From Mycolicibacterium chlorophenolicum (lineage in GTDB: Bacteria > Actinomycetota > Actinomycetes > Mycobacteriales > Mycobacteriaceae), in contig NZ_JYNL01000064.1 of the NCBI RefSeq assembly GCF_001044235.1, positions 547,171 to 611,170 of the forward strand: a DNA stretch of 64,000 nucleotides. The letters run 5' to 3'. A program made the position numbers and the translations under genes. The notes under the pieces are model-generated. The model ran no database searches, was not told the DNA's origin, and saw nothing but the letters and a program-made list of their open reading frames with translations. Below are positions 11,135 to 19,530 of the stretch, one piece after another (the first letter of the stretch is position 1; each line of letters begins with the position of its first letter).

Positions 11135-11743
11135 TCAGTGGTGCAGCACTCGGCGGATCTGCCGATCGGTGGGCGGCGGTACGTCGACGGGGATATCGGG
11201 CGAGACGAGACCCGCCAACCACAGCGCGACCAATCGAGCGCTTGCGCGCGGAGCGTCCTCGACGGTCCGGTGGATGAGACCGGCGTTGGCGATCAAGAGC
11301 ACTGCGAGGTCGGCGGGCGACGCGTCGACGCGCACCATGCCGCTGCGTACCGCGTGCGTGAACACCGCAGTGATGGCGCGGTGGTGACGAGCACGAAGGC
11401 TTTCGACGTGTGGCGACAACGGCCGTAGCGATGCCAGCAGATCGGCCAATCCCCGGTTCGTGGCCTGCAGGGCGCAGGTGGAAACGACGCAGTCGCGCAA
11501 CGCGCTCACCGGATCGTCGGCCCGCGCAGCGTCTTCGGCGATGATGCAGTACCGCTCGAGATGGCCCGAGTAGACGGCCGAGAGAAGCACTTCCCGGCTG
11601 GGAAAGTGCCGATACAACGTCGCGTTGCCGATCCCGGCGCGCCGGGCGATCTCGTTGAGCGAGACGTCCACACCGTGCTCGGCGTAGACAGCCTCGGCGG
11701 CCGCGAGCGCAGCAGCCCGGTTGCGTTGGGCGTCAGCACGCAC
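11135..11743 (-). CDS. TetR-family transcriptional regulator
   Basis: A 202-residue repressor. The helix-turn-helix is AAEAVYAEHGVDVSLNEIARRAGIGNATLYRHFPSREVLLSAVYSG (split here only by its helices), followed by a ligand-binding domain. I chose the GTG at 11743 because GGAGGG precedes it at good spacing and the protein then begins shortly before helix 1; the frame is open to 11953. It is divergent from a quinone oxidoreductase gene, and two GGGGA...TCCCC palindromes lie between them, so it most likely represses itself and that oxidoreductase. Confidence 0.92.
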   Translation of the reverse strand: MRADAQRNRAAALAAAEAVYAEHGVDVSLNEIARRAGIGNATLYRHFPSREVLLSAVYSGHLERYCIIAEDAARADDPVSALRDCVVSTCALQATNRGLADLLASLRPLSPHVESLRARHHRAITAVFTHAVRSGMVRVDASPADLAVLLIANAGLIHRTVEDAPRASARLVALWLAGLVSPDIPVDVPPPTDRQIRRVLHH

Positions 11744-11777
11744 CCTTGACCCTCCGTGATCGTCACGCGGAATATCT

Positions 11778-11830
11778 GGGGATGGTTCCCCGTTTGATCC
11801 TACCGTCGAGATAGATGGGGGAGGTTCCCC
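11778..11830. promoter_or_regulatory. Paired palindromic operator sites for the divergent TetR
   Basis: Two inverted repeats share arms GGGGA and TCCCC: 11778-11791 with spacer TGGT and 11818-11830 with spacer GGT. Both contain GGTTCCCCG and lie 40 bp apart, four helical turns, between the tetR start (11743) and the oxidoreductase start (11849). The second site overlaps the probable leader of the oxidoreductase. Confidence 0.6.
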
Positions 11831-11848
11831 GAAGGAGAGGCGGTCCTC

Positions 11849-12835
11849 GTGAAGGCAGTGGTGGTCACTCGTTACGGAGGCCCGGAGGTTCTTCACCAGG
11901 TCGATGTCGCCGAGCCACACGCCGGCCCAGGCCGAATACGCATCAGGGTGCACGCCGCCACCGTCAACCCCGCCGACGTTCTGCTGCGGGTCGGTGACAT
12001 CGACGAGGCGTTGCGCGCCAGCACGCTGTCACCGCCGTACCGTCCCGGCATGGAGGTCGCCGGGGTGGTCGACGAGATCGGCCCCCGCACATCCACCGAC
12101 CTCGGCATCGGAGACCGGGTCATGGCGATCGTGATGCCGATCGACGACTCCGGCGGCGCGTACGCCGAGTATGTGGTCGTCGACGCAGACCAGGTCGCCG
12201 CCGCGCCGGCCGGAAGCAGTCACGCCGAGGCGGCCACCGTTCCGATGAACGGGCTCACCGCCCGTCGGGCGCTCGACGTGTTGAACCTGGCACCGGGTGA
12301 GACCCTCGCTGTCACCGGCGCCGCGGGCGCGGTCGGCGGCTATGCCGTTCAACTCGCCAAGGCCGACGGGCTCCGGGTGATCGCCGATGCCGCACCCTCC
12401 GATGAGCAGCTCGTCTCAGCCCTCGGTGCCGACGAGATCGTTGCGCGCGGACCCGCTGTGGGAGAACGCATTCGGCGACGGCACCCCGACGGGGTGGCGG
12501 CGGTCGTCGATGCCGCACTGCAGGGTGACGAGGTGTTGCCCGCGCTGCGCGACGGCGCTCAGCTCGCCATCGTTCGCCGTCCCGGCGAGCGCGGCACCTC
12601 GACGCTGCACCCTGAGCGCGGCATCGTGATCCGCGACGTATGGGTGCCCGACTACACCCATGCGACCGACAGGCTCCGCAGCCTCCGAGTGCTCGCCGAG
12701 CAGGGGAAGATCACCATGCGTGTGGCCAGGATCTTCCCGGCAGCGGAGGCCGCCGCGGCGCACCGCGCCCTCGAACAGGGCGGCGTTCGTGGCCGGCTCG
12801 TCCTCACATTCGACGGCAACGAGGCGACGATCTAG
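11849..12835 (+). CDS. NADP-dependent quinone oxidoreductase-like MDR protein
   Basis: A 328-residue medium-chain reductase without structural zinc ligands, the layout of zeta-crystallin/quinone reductases. It opens MKAVVVTRYGGPEVLHQVDV, with AATVNPADVLLR in the catalytic domain and the cofactor motif AVTGAAGAVGGYAVQLAKADG. It starts with GTG at 11849 after GGAGAGG and is divergent from tetR. Its stop TAG directly abuts the next ATG, so downstream genes were part of one operon. It probably reduces a quinone or enone whose level the TetR senses. Confidence 0.92.
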   Translation: MKAVVVTRYGGPEVLHQVDVAEPHAGPGRIRIRVHAATVNPADVLLRVGDIDEALRASTLSPPYRPGMEVAGVVDEIGPRTSTDLGIGDRVMAIVMPIDDSGGAYAEYVVVDADQVAAAPAGSSHAEAATVPMNGLTARRALDVLNLAPGETLAVTGAAGAVGGYAVQLAKADGLRVIADAAPSDEQLVSALGADEIVARGPAVGERIRRRHPDGVAAVVDAALQGDEVLPALRDGAQLAIVRRPGERGTSTLHPERGIVIRDVWVPDYTHATDRLRSLRVLAEQGKITMRVARIFPAAEAAAAHRALEQGGVRGRLVLTFDGNEATI

Positions 12836-13120
12836 ATGACAGCCATCGGAGTCGGCATCATCGGTGCCAGCCCGGGCACCGGATGGGCTGCTGCCGCCCA
12901 TGTTCCGGCGTTGCAGGCCCTGCCGCAGTACATGCTTCGCGCGGTCGCGACCAGCCGAGCAGGATCAGCCCGGCTCGCTTCTGCCGTGTGGAACGTCGAT
13001 GCGTTCGACGACGCGGTGCGGTTACATCGACTGGTCGACCGGATAGCCCGCGGTGCATCCACCACCGGGGCGAAGATGACAGCAGATCTCGAGGAGACAC
13101 CATGCGCGCTGCAGTCCTGA
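12836..13120 (+). pseudogene. Truncated Gfo/Idh/MocA-family oxidoreductase
   Basis: The first 45 or so residues (IGVGIIGASPGTGWAAAAH then VPALQALPQY and LRAVATSR) match the N-terminal Rossmann motif of Gfo/Idh/MocA dehydrogenases, which normally exceed 300 residues. After about residue 55 the similarity stops, and the frame ends at 94 residues, overlapping the next gene. No EKP-type motif or C-terminal domain is present. It starts immediately after the upstream stop. I read it as the remnant of a larger operon gene whose middle and 3' end were deleted. Confidence 0.7.
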
Positions 13121-14088
13121 CCGCTTACAACACCCCGCTCGAGATCCGCGATGTTCCCGACCCCACGCCCGGCCGCGGCGAAGTCCTGGTTCGAGTCATG
13201 GCCAGTGGGGTGAACCCGCTCGACACCAAGATCCGCCGAGGCATGGCCGCACACGCGAAGATGGCGCCGCCGGCGATTCTCGGCATCGACATGGCCGGGG
13301 TGGTGGAAGCCGTAGGTGAACAGGTTCACCAGGTTCAGGTCGGGGACGAAGTGTTCGGTATGACCGGCGGTGTCGGTGGCATCGCGGGGTCACTGGCCGA
13401 ACTGGCCGCAGTCGATGCGCGCTTGATCGCTCGCAAGCCCGAAGCACTGTCCATGGAGCAGGCCGCGGCCATCCCGCTGGGTTTCGTCACGTCCTGGGAG
13501 GGACTCGTCGATCGCGCGGATGTGACTGCCGGGGAACAGGTGCTGATCCACGGCGGAGCCGGCGGGGTCGGATTCCTCGCGGTACAACTCGCCCTCGCTC
13601 GAGGCGCACACGTGTTCGCGACCGGGGGGCCGGCGAGCCAGCAGGTGATCCGCCAGGTCGGGGCGACGGCCATCGATTACACGACGAGCGGCGTAGAAGA
13701 GTACGTCGATGAGTACACGAGCGGAGAAGGCTTCGACGTCGTCGTCGACAACGTCGGCGGCGCCACCCTCGACGCGTCGTTCGCCGCCGTCAAGCGCTAC
13801 ACCGGCCACGTTGTCAGCGCATTGGGCTGGGGCACCCACAGCTTGGCTCCCCTGTCCTTCCGTGGCGCCACCTACTCAGGCGTCTTCACGTTGCTGCCGC
13901 TGTTGACCGGCCGCGGGCGTGAGCACCACGGCCACATCATGTCTCAGGCCGCCGCACTCGCCGACCACGGCGGGCTCGCCCCCCGCCTGCACTCGACGAC
14001 CTTCCCGCTCGACGAGGTCAATCACGCCTACGAAATCATCGAGAACGCCACCGCCACCGGGAAAGTGACCGTGCTGCCTCACCTCTAG
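13102..14088 (+). CDS. Zinc-independent MDR / quinone oxidoreductase
   Basis: A 328-residue MDR family reductase: MRAAVLTAYNTPLEIRDVPD at the start, ASGVNPLDTKIRRG in the catalytic domain, LIHGGAGGVGFLAVQLALARG as the dinucleotide-binding loop. It lacks Cys zinc ligands. The ATG at 13102 has GAGGAG upstream and lies inside the 3' part of the Gfo/Idh remnant. It is the second MDR gene of this TetR-linked cluster and is similar in length to the first, suggesting related but distinct substrates. Confidence 0.92.
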   Translation: MRAAVLTAYNTPLEIRDVPDPTPGRGEVLVRVMASGVNPLDTKIRRGMAAHAKMAPPAILGIDMAGVVEAVGEQVHQVQVGDEVFGMTGGVGGIAGSLAELAAVDARLIARKPEALSMEQAAAIPLGFVTSWEGLVDRADVTAGEQVLIHGGAGGVGFLAVQLALARGAHVFATGGPASQQVIRQVGATAIDYTTSGVEEYVDEYTSGEGFDVVVDNVGGATLDASFAAVKRYTGHVVSALGWGTHSLAPLSFRGATYSGVFTLLPLLTGRGREHHGHIMSQAAALADHGGLAPRLHSTTFPLDEVNHAYEIIENATATGKVTVLPHL

Positions 14089-14150
14089 CCCAGACGGAGG
14101 TGCGCTTCAACCCTGGGGCGGTTCGGCAGCCGGTACTGTTGGTGGTCACC

Positions 14151-14621
14151 ATGACAGACAAGCGCAGTATTCGTTGGCTCGCGCTGATGCTCACTGTCCT
14201 GGTGGCGAGTGCCGCCTTCGGATCAGGGACCGCCGGGGCCACCGAACTCGACGACTACCGCTGGGAACGTCGCCCGCTGCTGGTCTCCGCGCCGGCCGCC
14301 ACCGATCCCCGCCTCGTCGAAACACTGAGCCGAATCGAGGCGAGTCGGTGCGACTTCGTCGGACGCGACATGGTGCTCGGCGTCCTGGTGGCCGAGGGCA
14401 CCAGCACTCTCGATGGGAAAGCGATCGACGCTGAGGAGTCCCGACGGCTCGCGCAGCAGTACGGGATCGATGTCAGTGCGTTCCGCGTGCTGCTGATCGG
14501 AAAGGACGGCGGCGAGAAACTGCGCATCACCGACGTGCCGGACCTGCAGACGATCTACACCGTGATCGATGGCATGCCGATGCGCCAGGGTGAGATGCGC
14601 ACGGAAACAGATGGGTGTTGA
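14151..14621 (+). CDS. Exported DUF4174-domain protein
   Basis: A 156-residue protein with a signal peptide (WLALMLTVLVASAAFGSGTAGA). The mature part matches DUF4174: YRWERRPLLVSAPAA, then a region compatible with a thioredoxin-like fold, and VLLIGKDGGEKLR. The start is the ATG at 14151, placing the signal peptide at the N-terminus. Four bases separate it from the CIA30 lipoprotein gene, so both are made together in the envelope. Function is not established for the domain. Confidence 0.78.
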   Translation: MTDKRSIRWLALMLTVLVASAAFGSGTAGATELDDYRWERRPLLVSAPAATDPRLVETLSRIEASRCDFVGRDMVLGVLVAEGTSTLDGKAIDAEESRRLAQQYGIDVSAFRVLLIGKDGGEKLRITDVPDLQTIYTVIDGMPMRQGEMRTETDGC

Positions 14622-14625
14622 TCAG

Positions 14626-15234
14626 ATGAAGGTGCGCGCACTGATGGGCGTCGTGGTGGCATGCTCGCTCGCCGTCATGTCCTGCGGCAGTGTCGAACCG
14701 TCCGCCGGGGCTGCTCCGCCTGACGGATCCGACGTCGTACTCGTCGATCTCAGTAACCCCGGCGAGGTGGCCACCTGGACGACGGTGAACGACCCCGTCA
14801 TGGGCGGCAGGTCCACCTCGGCGGTCACGTTCGGCAATGGTGGCCTCGTGTTCTCCGGCACCCTCTCGCTCGAGAACAACGGCGGGTTCGCGTCAGCCCG
14901 CGGTCCCGAGGACCCCGATACCGGGCGAAAGGCGACGGGCGCGACGTCGCTGCGTGTGCGCGCCATGGGCGACGGAAAGACGTACGTGCTGAAGGTGGGC
15001 GACGCAGGGCAGCCGTGGGCCTACATCCAGCGCTTCACCACCGAGGCCGGCGTCCCGCGGGCCTACGACTTGCCCGTCGCAGGTTTCCAGCCGGTGGGCA
15101 TGCGCTTCGATCCCGCGCCCGAGGCGCCGCGGAACCTCGACCCCTCACGCATCAACGAGGTGTCGCTCTACATCCTCGACAAGCAGCAGGGCCCGTTCAC
15201 GCTGACCGTCAACGGGATCGACGCCGACATCTGA
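14626..15234 (+). CDS. CIA30-domain lipoprotein
   Basis: A 202-residue putative lipoprotein. MKVRALMGVVVACSLAVMSCGS is a lipoprotein signal with the lipobox at VMSC. The mature part contains WTTVNDPVMGGRSTS and SLENNGGFASARG, characteristic of the CIA30 (NDUFAF1-like, beta-jelly-roll) domain, and ends VSLYILDKQQGPFTLTVNGID. Bacterial CIA30 proteins are not tied to complex I assembly by this context. The start at 14626 is chosen for the signal peptide. It is paired with the DUF4174 gene and convergent with the photolyase-like gene. Confidence 0.8.
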   Translation: MKVRALMGVVVACSLAVMSCGSVEPSAGAAPPDGSDVVLVDLSNPGEVATWTTVNDPVMGGRSTSAVTFGNGGLVFSGTLSLENNGGFASARGPEDPDTGRKATGATSLRVRAMGDGKTYVLKVGDAGQPWAYIQRFTTEAGVPRAYDLPVAGFQPVGMRFDPAPEAPRNLDPSRINEVSLYILDKQQGPFTLTVNGIDADI

Positions 15235-15244
15235 GGACCCGCGG

Positions 15245-16465
15245 TCAGGACCGCCGAGCTTTCGCCCACGCGGTGAACGATCCGACTGACCCTGACCGGG
15301 GCCGCTCCAACCAGGGCCAGGGATAGAGCGCGCCGACGTCGAGCCGGGACGCCCGGCGCCGCCAGCCGGGAACCGGCGCGAATGTCGTCGCCAAAGCCAT
15401 GTCGTACAGCACCTGCACGGGGTCGCCGCGGTGCACCTGCACTTCGCGGCGGGTGGCGAGGTCGGCCAGCGACTGGGCGAGGAACACCAGGCGGTTCTGC
15501 GACAACCGAAGCCGTCGCAGAAGCGGCTCGTCGAAGACGAAGACCACCGGCAGACCCGGATGCGCCGCGACAGCGGGATCCCGATCGCTCAGACTCTCCG
15601 CGGTCATCCAGACCGCCTCCGGTTCGGCGGTGTGCCGTGGGGTCGCGGGGCCGCCGGTGATGTCGGGATGGTTGTCATGACGTAGCCGAGAGTCGGTCGT
15701 GTTCCGCCGCTCGGGATCCTGTGTGGCGGGCCACCGCGCGATCGGACAGCGCCGCTCGAGCGGACACGACGCGCAGAGACCGGGAGCCCGCTTCTCCACC
15801 TGCCAGCGCGAGAACCCGTAGGCCTTCCCGGTCAGCGCACCCACCGTCCATTGCCAGCCCAGGCGGTTCGCTGCCCGCGAGCCGTCGAGCAGATGGCGGA
15901 ACATCAGCTCCTCGCCGTCGCGCCAGCCCCACCCCTGACGAACCGTCCAGTGCGACGCGAGCCACATCCGGCTCTGATTGGTCAGCCAGCCGGCGGCGAG
16001 TTCGCTCCAACACAGATCCAGGCAGCGCGCCTCGCTCGACCACTGTTCGGGAGCGGGTTCCGTATGCTCGATGACGTTGTATCGCAACGATTCTGACGAC
16101 GCGACGCCGACGCGGGCGTACAGGTGACGGGCGTATTCCTGCCACCGCAGCTCGTCACGGAACTTGGCGACGTCGGGTGGCGGACCGCCGGCGACGTGGT
16201 CCCACACCTCACGCAGGCTCAGCAGGCCGTGCCGGATGTACGGCGACAGCCGCGACGCGCCGCGACGCTGCGGCGGCCACACCTCGTTGCGGCGCCGGGC
16301 ATAGCCGGTCACATCGAAGGACTGCAGCGCGGCGTCGGCCGCGGTCTGGCCGCCCCGCGCGGGCGGGTCGCTCGCCCGCGGTGGCGGTGTGGTCAGATCA
16401 CCGAGCTGATCGTCCACCCACGCGCGGATCGCCGAGTCGTCGGTGGGCGGGACGGGCAGGCGCAC
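15245..16465 (-). CDS. Photolyase/cryptochrome-like flavoprotein with reversed domain order
   Basis: A 406-residue protein. Residues about 45-230 carry the FAD-binding helical domain of photolyases: SRLSPYIRHGLLSLREVW, FRDELRWQEYARHLYARV, WLTNQSRMWLASHW, and FRHLLDGSRAANRLGWQW. Residues about 283-355 then look like the alpha/beta domain that normally comes first: VWMTAESLSDRDPAVA, PVVFVFDEPLLRR, and NRLVFLAQSLADLATR with VHRGDPVQVL. The order is therefore permuted. C231-x2-C234-x5-C240 together with C148 or C152 could hold an Fe-S cluster as in FeS-BCP photolyases. DNA repair or blue-light sensing is inferred, not shown. Confidence 0.8.
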   Translation of the reverse strand: MRLPVPPTDDSAIRAWVDDQLGDLTTPPPRASDPPARGGQTAADAALQSFDVTGYARRRNEVWPPQRRGASRLSPYIRHGLLSLREVWDHVAGGPPPDVAKFRDELRWQEYARHLYARVGVASSESLRYNVIEHTEPAPEQWSSEARCLDLCWSELAAGWLTNQSRMWLASHWTVRQGWGWRDGEELMFRHLLDGSRAANRLGWQWTVGALTGKAYGFSRWQVEKRAPGLCASCPLERRCPIARWPATQDPERRNTTDSRLRHDNHPDITGGPATPRHTAEPEAVWMTAESLSDRDPAVAAHPGLPVVFVFDEPLLRRLRLSQNRLVFLAQSLADLATRREVQVHRGDPVQVLYDMALATTFAPVPGWRRRASRLDVGALYPWPWLERPRSGSVGSFTAWAKARRS

Positions 16466-16538
16466 ATTGCGAGTGTAGGTTCGCGTGACCGCGCCTGGCG
16501 GACAGACGCCACAACCTGCGCACAGCCTGTGTCCGCAT

Positions 16539-17753
16539 TCACCGAGCCACCTCTGTGGTCGCGCGAGACGCCATGCGACTCACCAAGATCGGGGCCGCGA
16601 CGCCGTGCAGGACGACGCTGCCCAGGACGACCACGATGGCCACCGACAGGAGCGTGTCGCCCGGTCCGGGGGGTATGACGATGTACGCCCACAGTGCCAA
16701 CGCGACATTCGCCGTGCCGCGGGGGCCGAGCCACGCCAACAGGACCCGCTCCGGGCCGCTCAGCGGCGATCGCACCGTCGCCGCCGCGACCGAGATGGCA
16801 CGCACCGCGGTCAGCACCAGCACCCCGAAGACCACTTGACCCACTGCGACGCCGTCGTGCAGCTTCTCCCACACCACGGCGCCGAACACGAACCACACCA
16901 CCGCCGCCAACACGAATCCGACGTCGTCGATGTACTCCTGCTCGCGCTCCTCGTCGACGTAGTGCCGCACGCTGTGATACGCGATGCCGCCGACGAACGC
17001 GGCGACGATGCCGTTGCCGTGCAGGCCGACGTTGAGGGTGTACGTCAGCACCGGCACGCCGAGCATCAGCAGGCGGCGCGACTGTTCGGTCATCAACCCG
17101 CGGCGATCGGCCGCGTTGGCGCACCACGCGGCCGACGCACCGATGGCGACGCCGAGCACGACCGCGATGGCGACGTGCGGAATGCCCTGTCGCAACGCGT
17201 AGATCACGCCCTCCGACCGCGTGTGCTCGCCACTGGCGATCGTGAGCGCGAGCAGGAACACCGGCGCGATCACCCCGTCGGAGTAGCCCTCCTCGATGTT
17301 GAACACGTGGCGAACCCGCTCGGGAATCCGAGGATCGTGCAGGAAGGACACCACCGGCGCGAAGTCGACGGGGACCACGACGCACGCGAGCACCAGCAGT
17401 TGCGCCAGCGTGAGGCTGGGCATCAGACCGGCGCCCAGGATCACAGCCAGCACCACACCGATCGGCAAGGCGATGAACAGCAGCCGCAACACGATGCGGG
17501 TATGACCGCCGAAGAATCCGCCATGAACCCGGGTTGCGTGCTCGAACAGCACGATCGCCAGGATCGCCTCGATGATGGGCTCGACGACACGGGCCTCGAG
17601 GCGGCCGGCCAGTGCATCGTCGGTGAGCCAGCCGAAGACGGTGCCCGCGAGCACCAGGATCAGCGCGGGAGTGACCTGCCAGTGGCTGAGCCGACGCGCG
17701 AACAGTGACCACACCACCAGCACGGCCGCCAGACCGGCGATCGACCACGACAT
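16539..17753 (-). CDS. CPA1-family Na+/H+ (cation:proton) antiporter
   Basis: A 404-residue polytopic membrane protein with about 10-12 hydrophobic segments. The conserved core VVPVDFAPVVSFLHDPRIPERVRHVFNIEEGYSDG matches the ND/ExxxxND-type centre of CPA1 exchangers in position, and a second conserved region is GLHGNGIVAAFVGGIAYH. It exchanges Na+, K+ or similar for H+. It stands 73 bp upstream of the photolyase-like gene on the same strand; a functional link is not evident. Confidence 0.88.
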   Translation of the reverse strand: MSWSIAGLAAVLVVWSLFARRLSHWQVTPALILVLAGTVFGWLTDDALAGRLEARVVEPIIEAILAIVLFEHATRVHGGFFGGHTRIVLRLLFIALPIGVVLAVILGAGLMPSLTLAQLLVLACVVVPVDFAPVVSFLHDPRIPERVRHVFNIEEGYSDGVIAPVFLLALTIASGEHTRSEGVIYALRQGIPHVAIAVVLGVAIGASAAWCANAADRRGLMTEQSRRLLMLGVPVLTYTLNVGLHGNGIVAAFVGGIAYHSVRHYVDEEREQEYIDDVGFVLAAVVWFVFGAVVWEKLHDGVAVGQVVFGVLVLTAVRAISVAAATVRSPLSGPERVLLAWLGPRGTANVALALWAYIVIPPGPGDTLLSVAIVVVLGSVVLHGVAAPILVSRMASRATTEVAR

Positions 17754-17925
17754 CGCGTCATTATCATCCGCCGGCCGGCAAACACAGGTGAACTGCTGCA
17801 GGACGAGTCGTGAAGAAACCGATCACCTCGCAGCCCGAGAGACGCACGTCCAACGGCGCACCACGAATCCGTTGCCGCGCAATCAGATCGAGAGGAGCAG
17901 CTTCCTTCCGCGACGCTCGGAGTAG

Positions 17926-18366
17926 CTACCCGTGATCCGACGTCGGTTCCGAGTAGTCCCATGACACTGTTCTCACGGGTGTCACGCGGATATAGGCAGA
18001 GCCCGGTCTGGGTGCGGTGGGCCATTCGGACTCCGGCACACCCCGCGCTCGGGCCCCGGCCCTGGCGACTTCCAGTGCCTCGCCGGGTTCGCGGACGATG
18101 CGGGCGTGACCTTGGAACATCACTCCCCGGATGTTGGCCATGGTGGATCCGTCTTCGAGCATGACGCTCACGTTCGGATTGCGCTCGACGTTGGCCACTT
18201 TGTGGGTCCCATCCCGCACACCCATGACGATGTCGCGGCCGAGTCGGAAGTATCCGAGGGGCACGGTATGCGGAAAGCCATCCTTGTCGATGGTGCTCAG
18301 CATCGCCCAGCCCGGACGGCTGTCGAGAAACGCCTCAATTTGTTCGTCACTGAGTTTTCGTGGCAC
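17926..18366 (-). CDS. PPOX-family flavin/F420-dependent protein
   Basis: A 146-residue split-barrel protein of the pyridoxamine 5'-phosphate oxidase superfamily: AMLSTIDKDGFPHTVPLGYFRLG is the cofactor-binding strand pair, followed by RDGTHKVANVERNPNVSVML and FQGHARIV. Many mycobacterial members use F420. I chose the GTG at 18366 because conserved family sequence begins there; upstream codons to 18504 lack similarity. It is divergent from the XRE gene. Substrate unknown. Confidence 0.85.
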   Translation of the reverse strand: MPRKLSDEQIEAFLDSRPGWAMLSTIDKDGFPHTVPLGYFRLGRDIVMGVRDGTHKVANVERNPNVSVMLEDGSTMANIRGVMFQGHARIVREPGEALEVARAGARARGVPESEWPTAPRPGSAYIRVTPVRTVSWDYSEPTSDHG

Positions 18367-18459
18367 GAAACAGGCTAGCAAGAGCGGAATCAGATCGAGT
18401 CGTGAAGTTACCAGTGCTCGATCGTCCCGACGCGCGGGAGGACCTGCTGGGACAGGCAC

Positions 18460-18469
18460 CGCCAGTACC
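18460..18469. promoter_or_regulatory. Candidate XRE operator, copy 1
   Basis: CGCCAGTACC, 36 bp before the xre start, is the exact reverse complement of GGTACTGGCG found in front of the aldo/keto reductase gene that follows xre. A site shared by the regulator and its neighbour suggests autoregulation plus control of the downstream operon. Confidence 0.5.
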
Positions 18470-18504
18470 TCCCTGCACCGAGGACTCGCGCCTACCGTGG
18501 ACAC

Positions 18505-19392
18505 ATGACCGGCATGGACGTGCCCAGCGAGATCCGCGAATTCCTCAGTTCACGACGTGCGCGCATCACCCCCGAACAGGCGGGTCTGCCTGCCTATGGC
18601 GGCAACCGCCGGGTCAAGGGGCTGCGCCGCGAAGAGGTCGCGATGCTGGCCGGCGTCTCCGTCGACTACTACGTGCGCATGGAGCGCGGCAGCCTCGCCG
18701 GTGCTTCCGAGGCCGTCCTCGACTCACTTGCTTCCGCACTGCAACTCGACGAGGCCGAGCGGGATCACCTCTTCGCTCTCGCGCGAGGCTCCGGGCCGCC
18801 CGGCAGCCGTCGCAAGCGCAAGACGGTTGGAACTGTGCGGCCGGCCTTGCGGCAACTCCTCGATGCCATCACCGACGCGCCGGCGTGGATCCGCAATGGC
18901 AGGCACGACGTCCTCGCGATGAACCAGCTCGCCCGTGCGCTCTACGCGCCGGTCCTCGCCGACCCGCGGCGTCCGGCCAACACCACGCGATTCGTGTACC
19001 TGCGCCCCGAGGAAGCCGAGCGGTTCTTCGTCGACTACGACCGGGTCACCCGTGACGCAGCCGCGATGCTGCGGCTCGAGGCGGGCAGCAACCCGCACGA
19101 CGAGCAGTTGGTGGCACTCGTCGGCGAGCTGTCGACGCGCAGCGAGCTGTTCCGGCAGCGCTGGGCATCTCAGGACGTGCGGTTCCACCGGTCCGGCCGC
19201 AAGCGGCTGAACCATCCCGTGGTCGGCCAACTCGACCTCGACTTCGAGGCCATGCCGCTCCCATCCGAACCCGGCCTGCAGTTGAACGTCTACACCGCGG
19301 CGGCCGGCACGCCCACCGCCGACGGGCTCAAGTTGCTCGCGTCGTGGGCGGCCACCCAGGACAACCTTCCGTCGGAGATCGCCTCGGGGTGA
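18505..19392 (+). CDS. XRE-family (MmyB-like) transcriptional regulator
   Basis: A 295-residue regulator. The N-terminal helix-turn-helix is of the type GLRREEVAMLAGVSVDYYVR followed by MERGSLAGASEAVLDSLASAL; the C-terminal half (about 105-285) is an MmyB-like ligand-binding domain with AWIRNGRHDVLAMNQLARALY. These proteins usually control adjacent oxidoreductases, and an aldo/keto reductase and an SDR follow directly. ATG at 18505 is used; ATG at 18514 is possible. A 10-bp motif occurs both upstream of this gene and twice before the reductase. Confidence 0.92.
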   Translation: MTGMDVPSEIREFLSSRRARITPEQAGLPAYGGNRRVKGLRREEVAMLAGVSVDYYVRMERGSLAGASEAVLDSLASALQLDEAERDHLFALARGSGPPGSRRKRKTVGTVRPALRQLLDAITDAPAWIRNGRHDVLAMNQLARALYAPVLADPRRPANTTRFVYLRPEEAERFFVDYDRVTRDAAAMLRLEAGSNPHDEQLVALVGELSTRSELFRQRWASQDVRFHRSGRKRLNHPVVGQLDLDFEAMPLPSEPGLQLNVYTAAAGTPTADGLKLLASWAATQDNLPSEIASG

Positions 19393-19394
19393 GG

Positions 19395-19429
19395 GGTACT
19401 GGCGATACCTGGACCAGCAGGTACTGCCG
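19395..19429. promoter_or_regulatory. Candidate XRE operators, copies 2 and 3
   Basis: GGTACTGGCG at 19395-19404 and GGTACTGCCG at 19420-19429 lie 25 bp apart between xre and the aldo/keto reductase. They flank a perfect palindrome, TACCTG-gaccag-CAGGTA (19406-19423). The same motif in reverse lies upstream of xre. Confidence 0.5.
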
Positions 19430-19530
19430 CGGCATCGGAATCAGGCGTTGGGTGGATCGTGTGCGCGGCGGCTCGCGCGACGGCACTCAAGCGATCGCTG
19501 CCGCAGCGTGAAACGAGTCGAAAGGGACCA

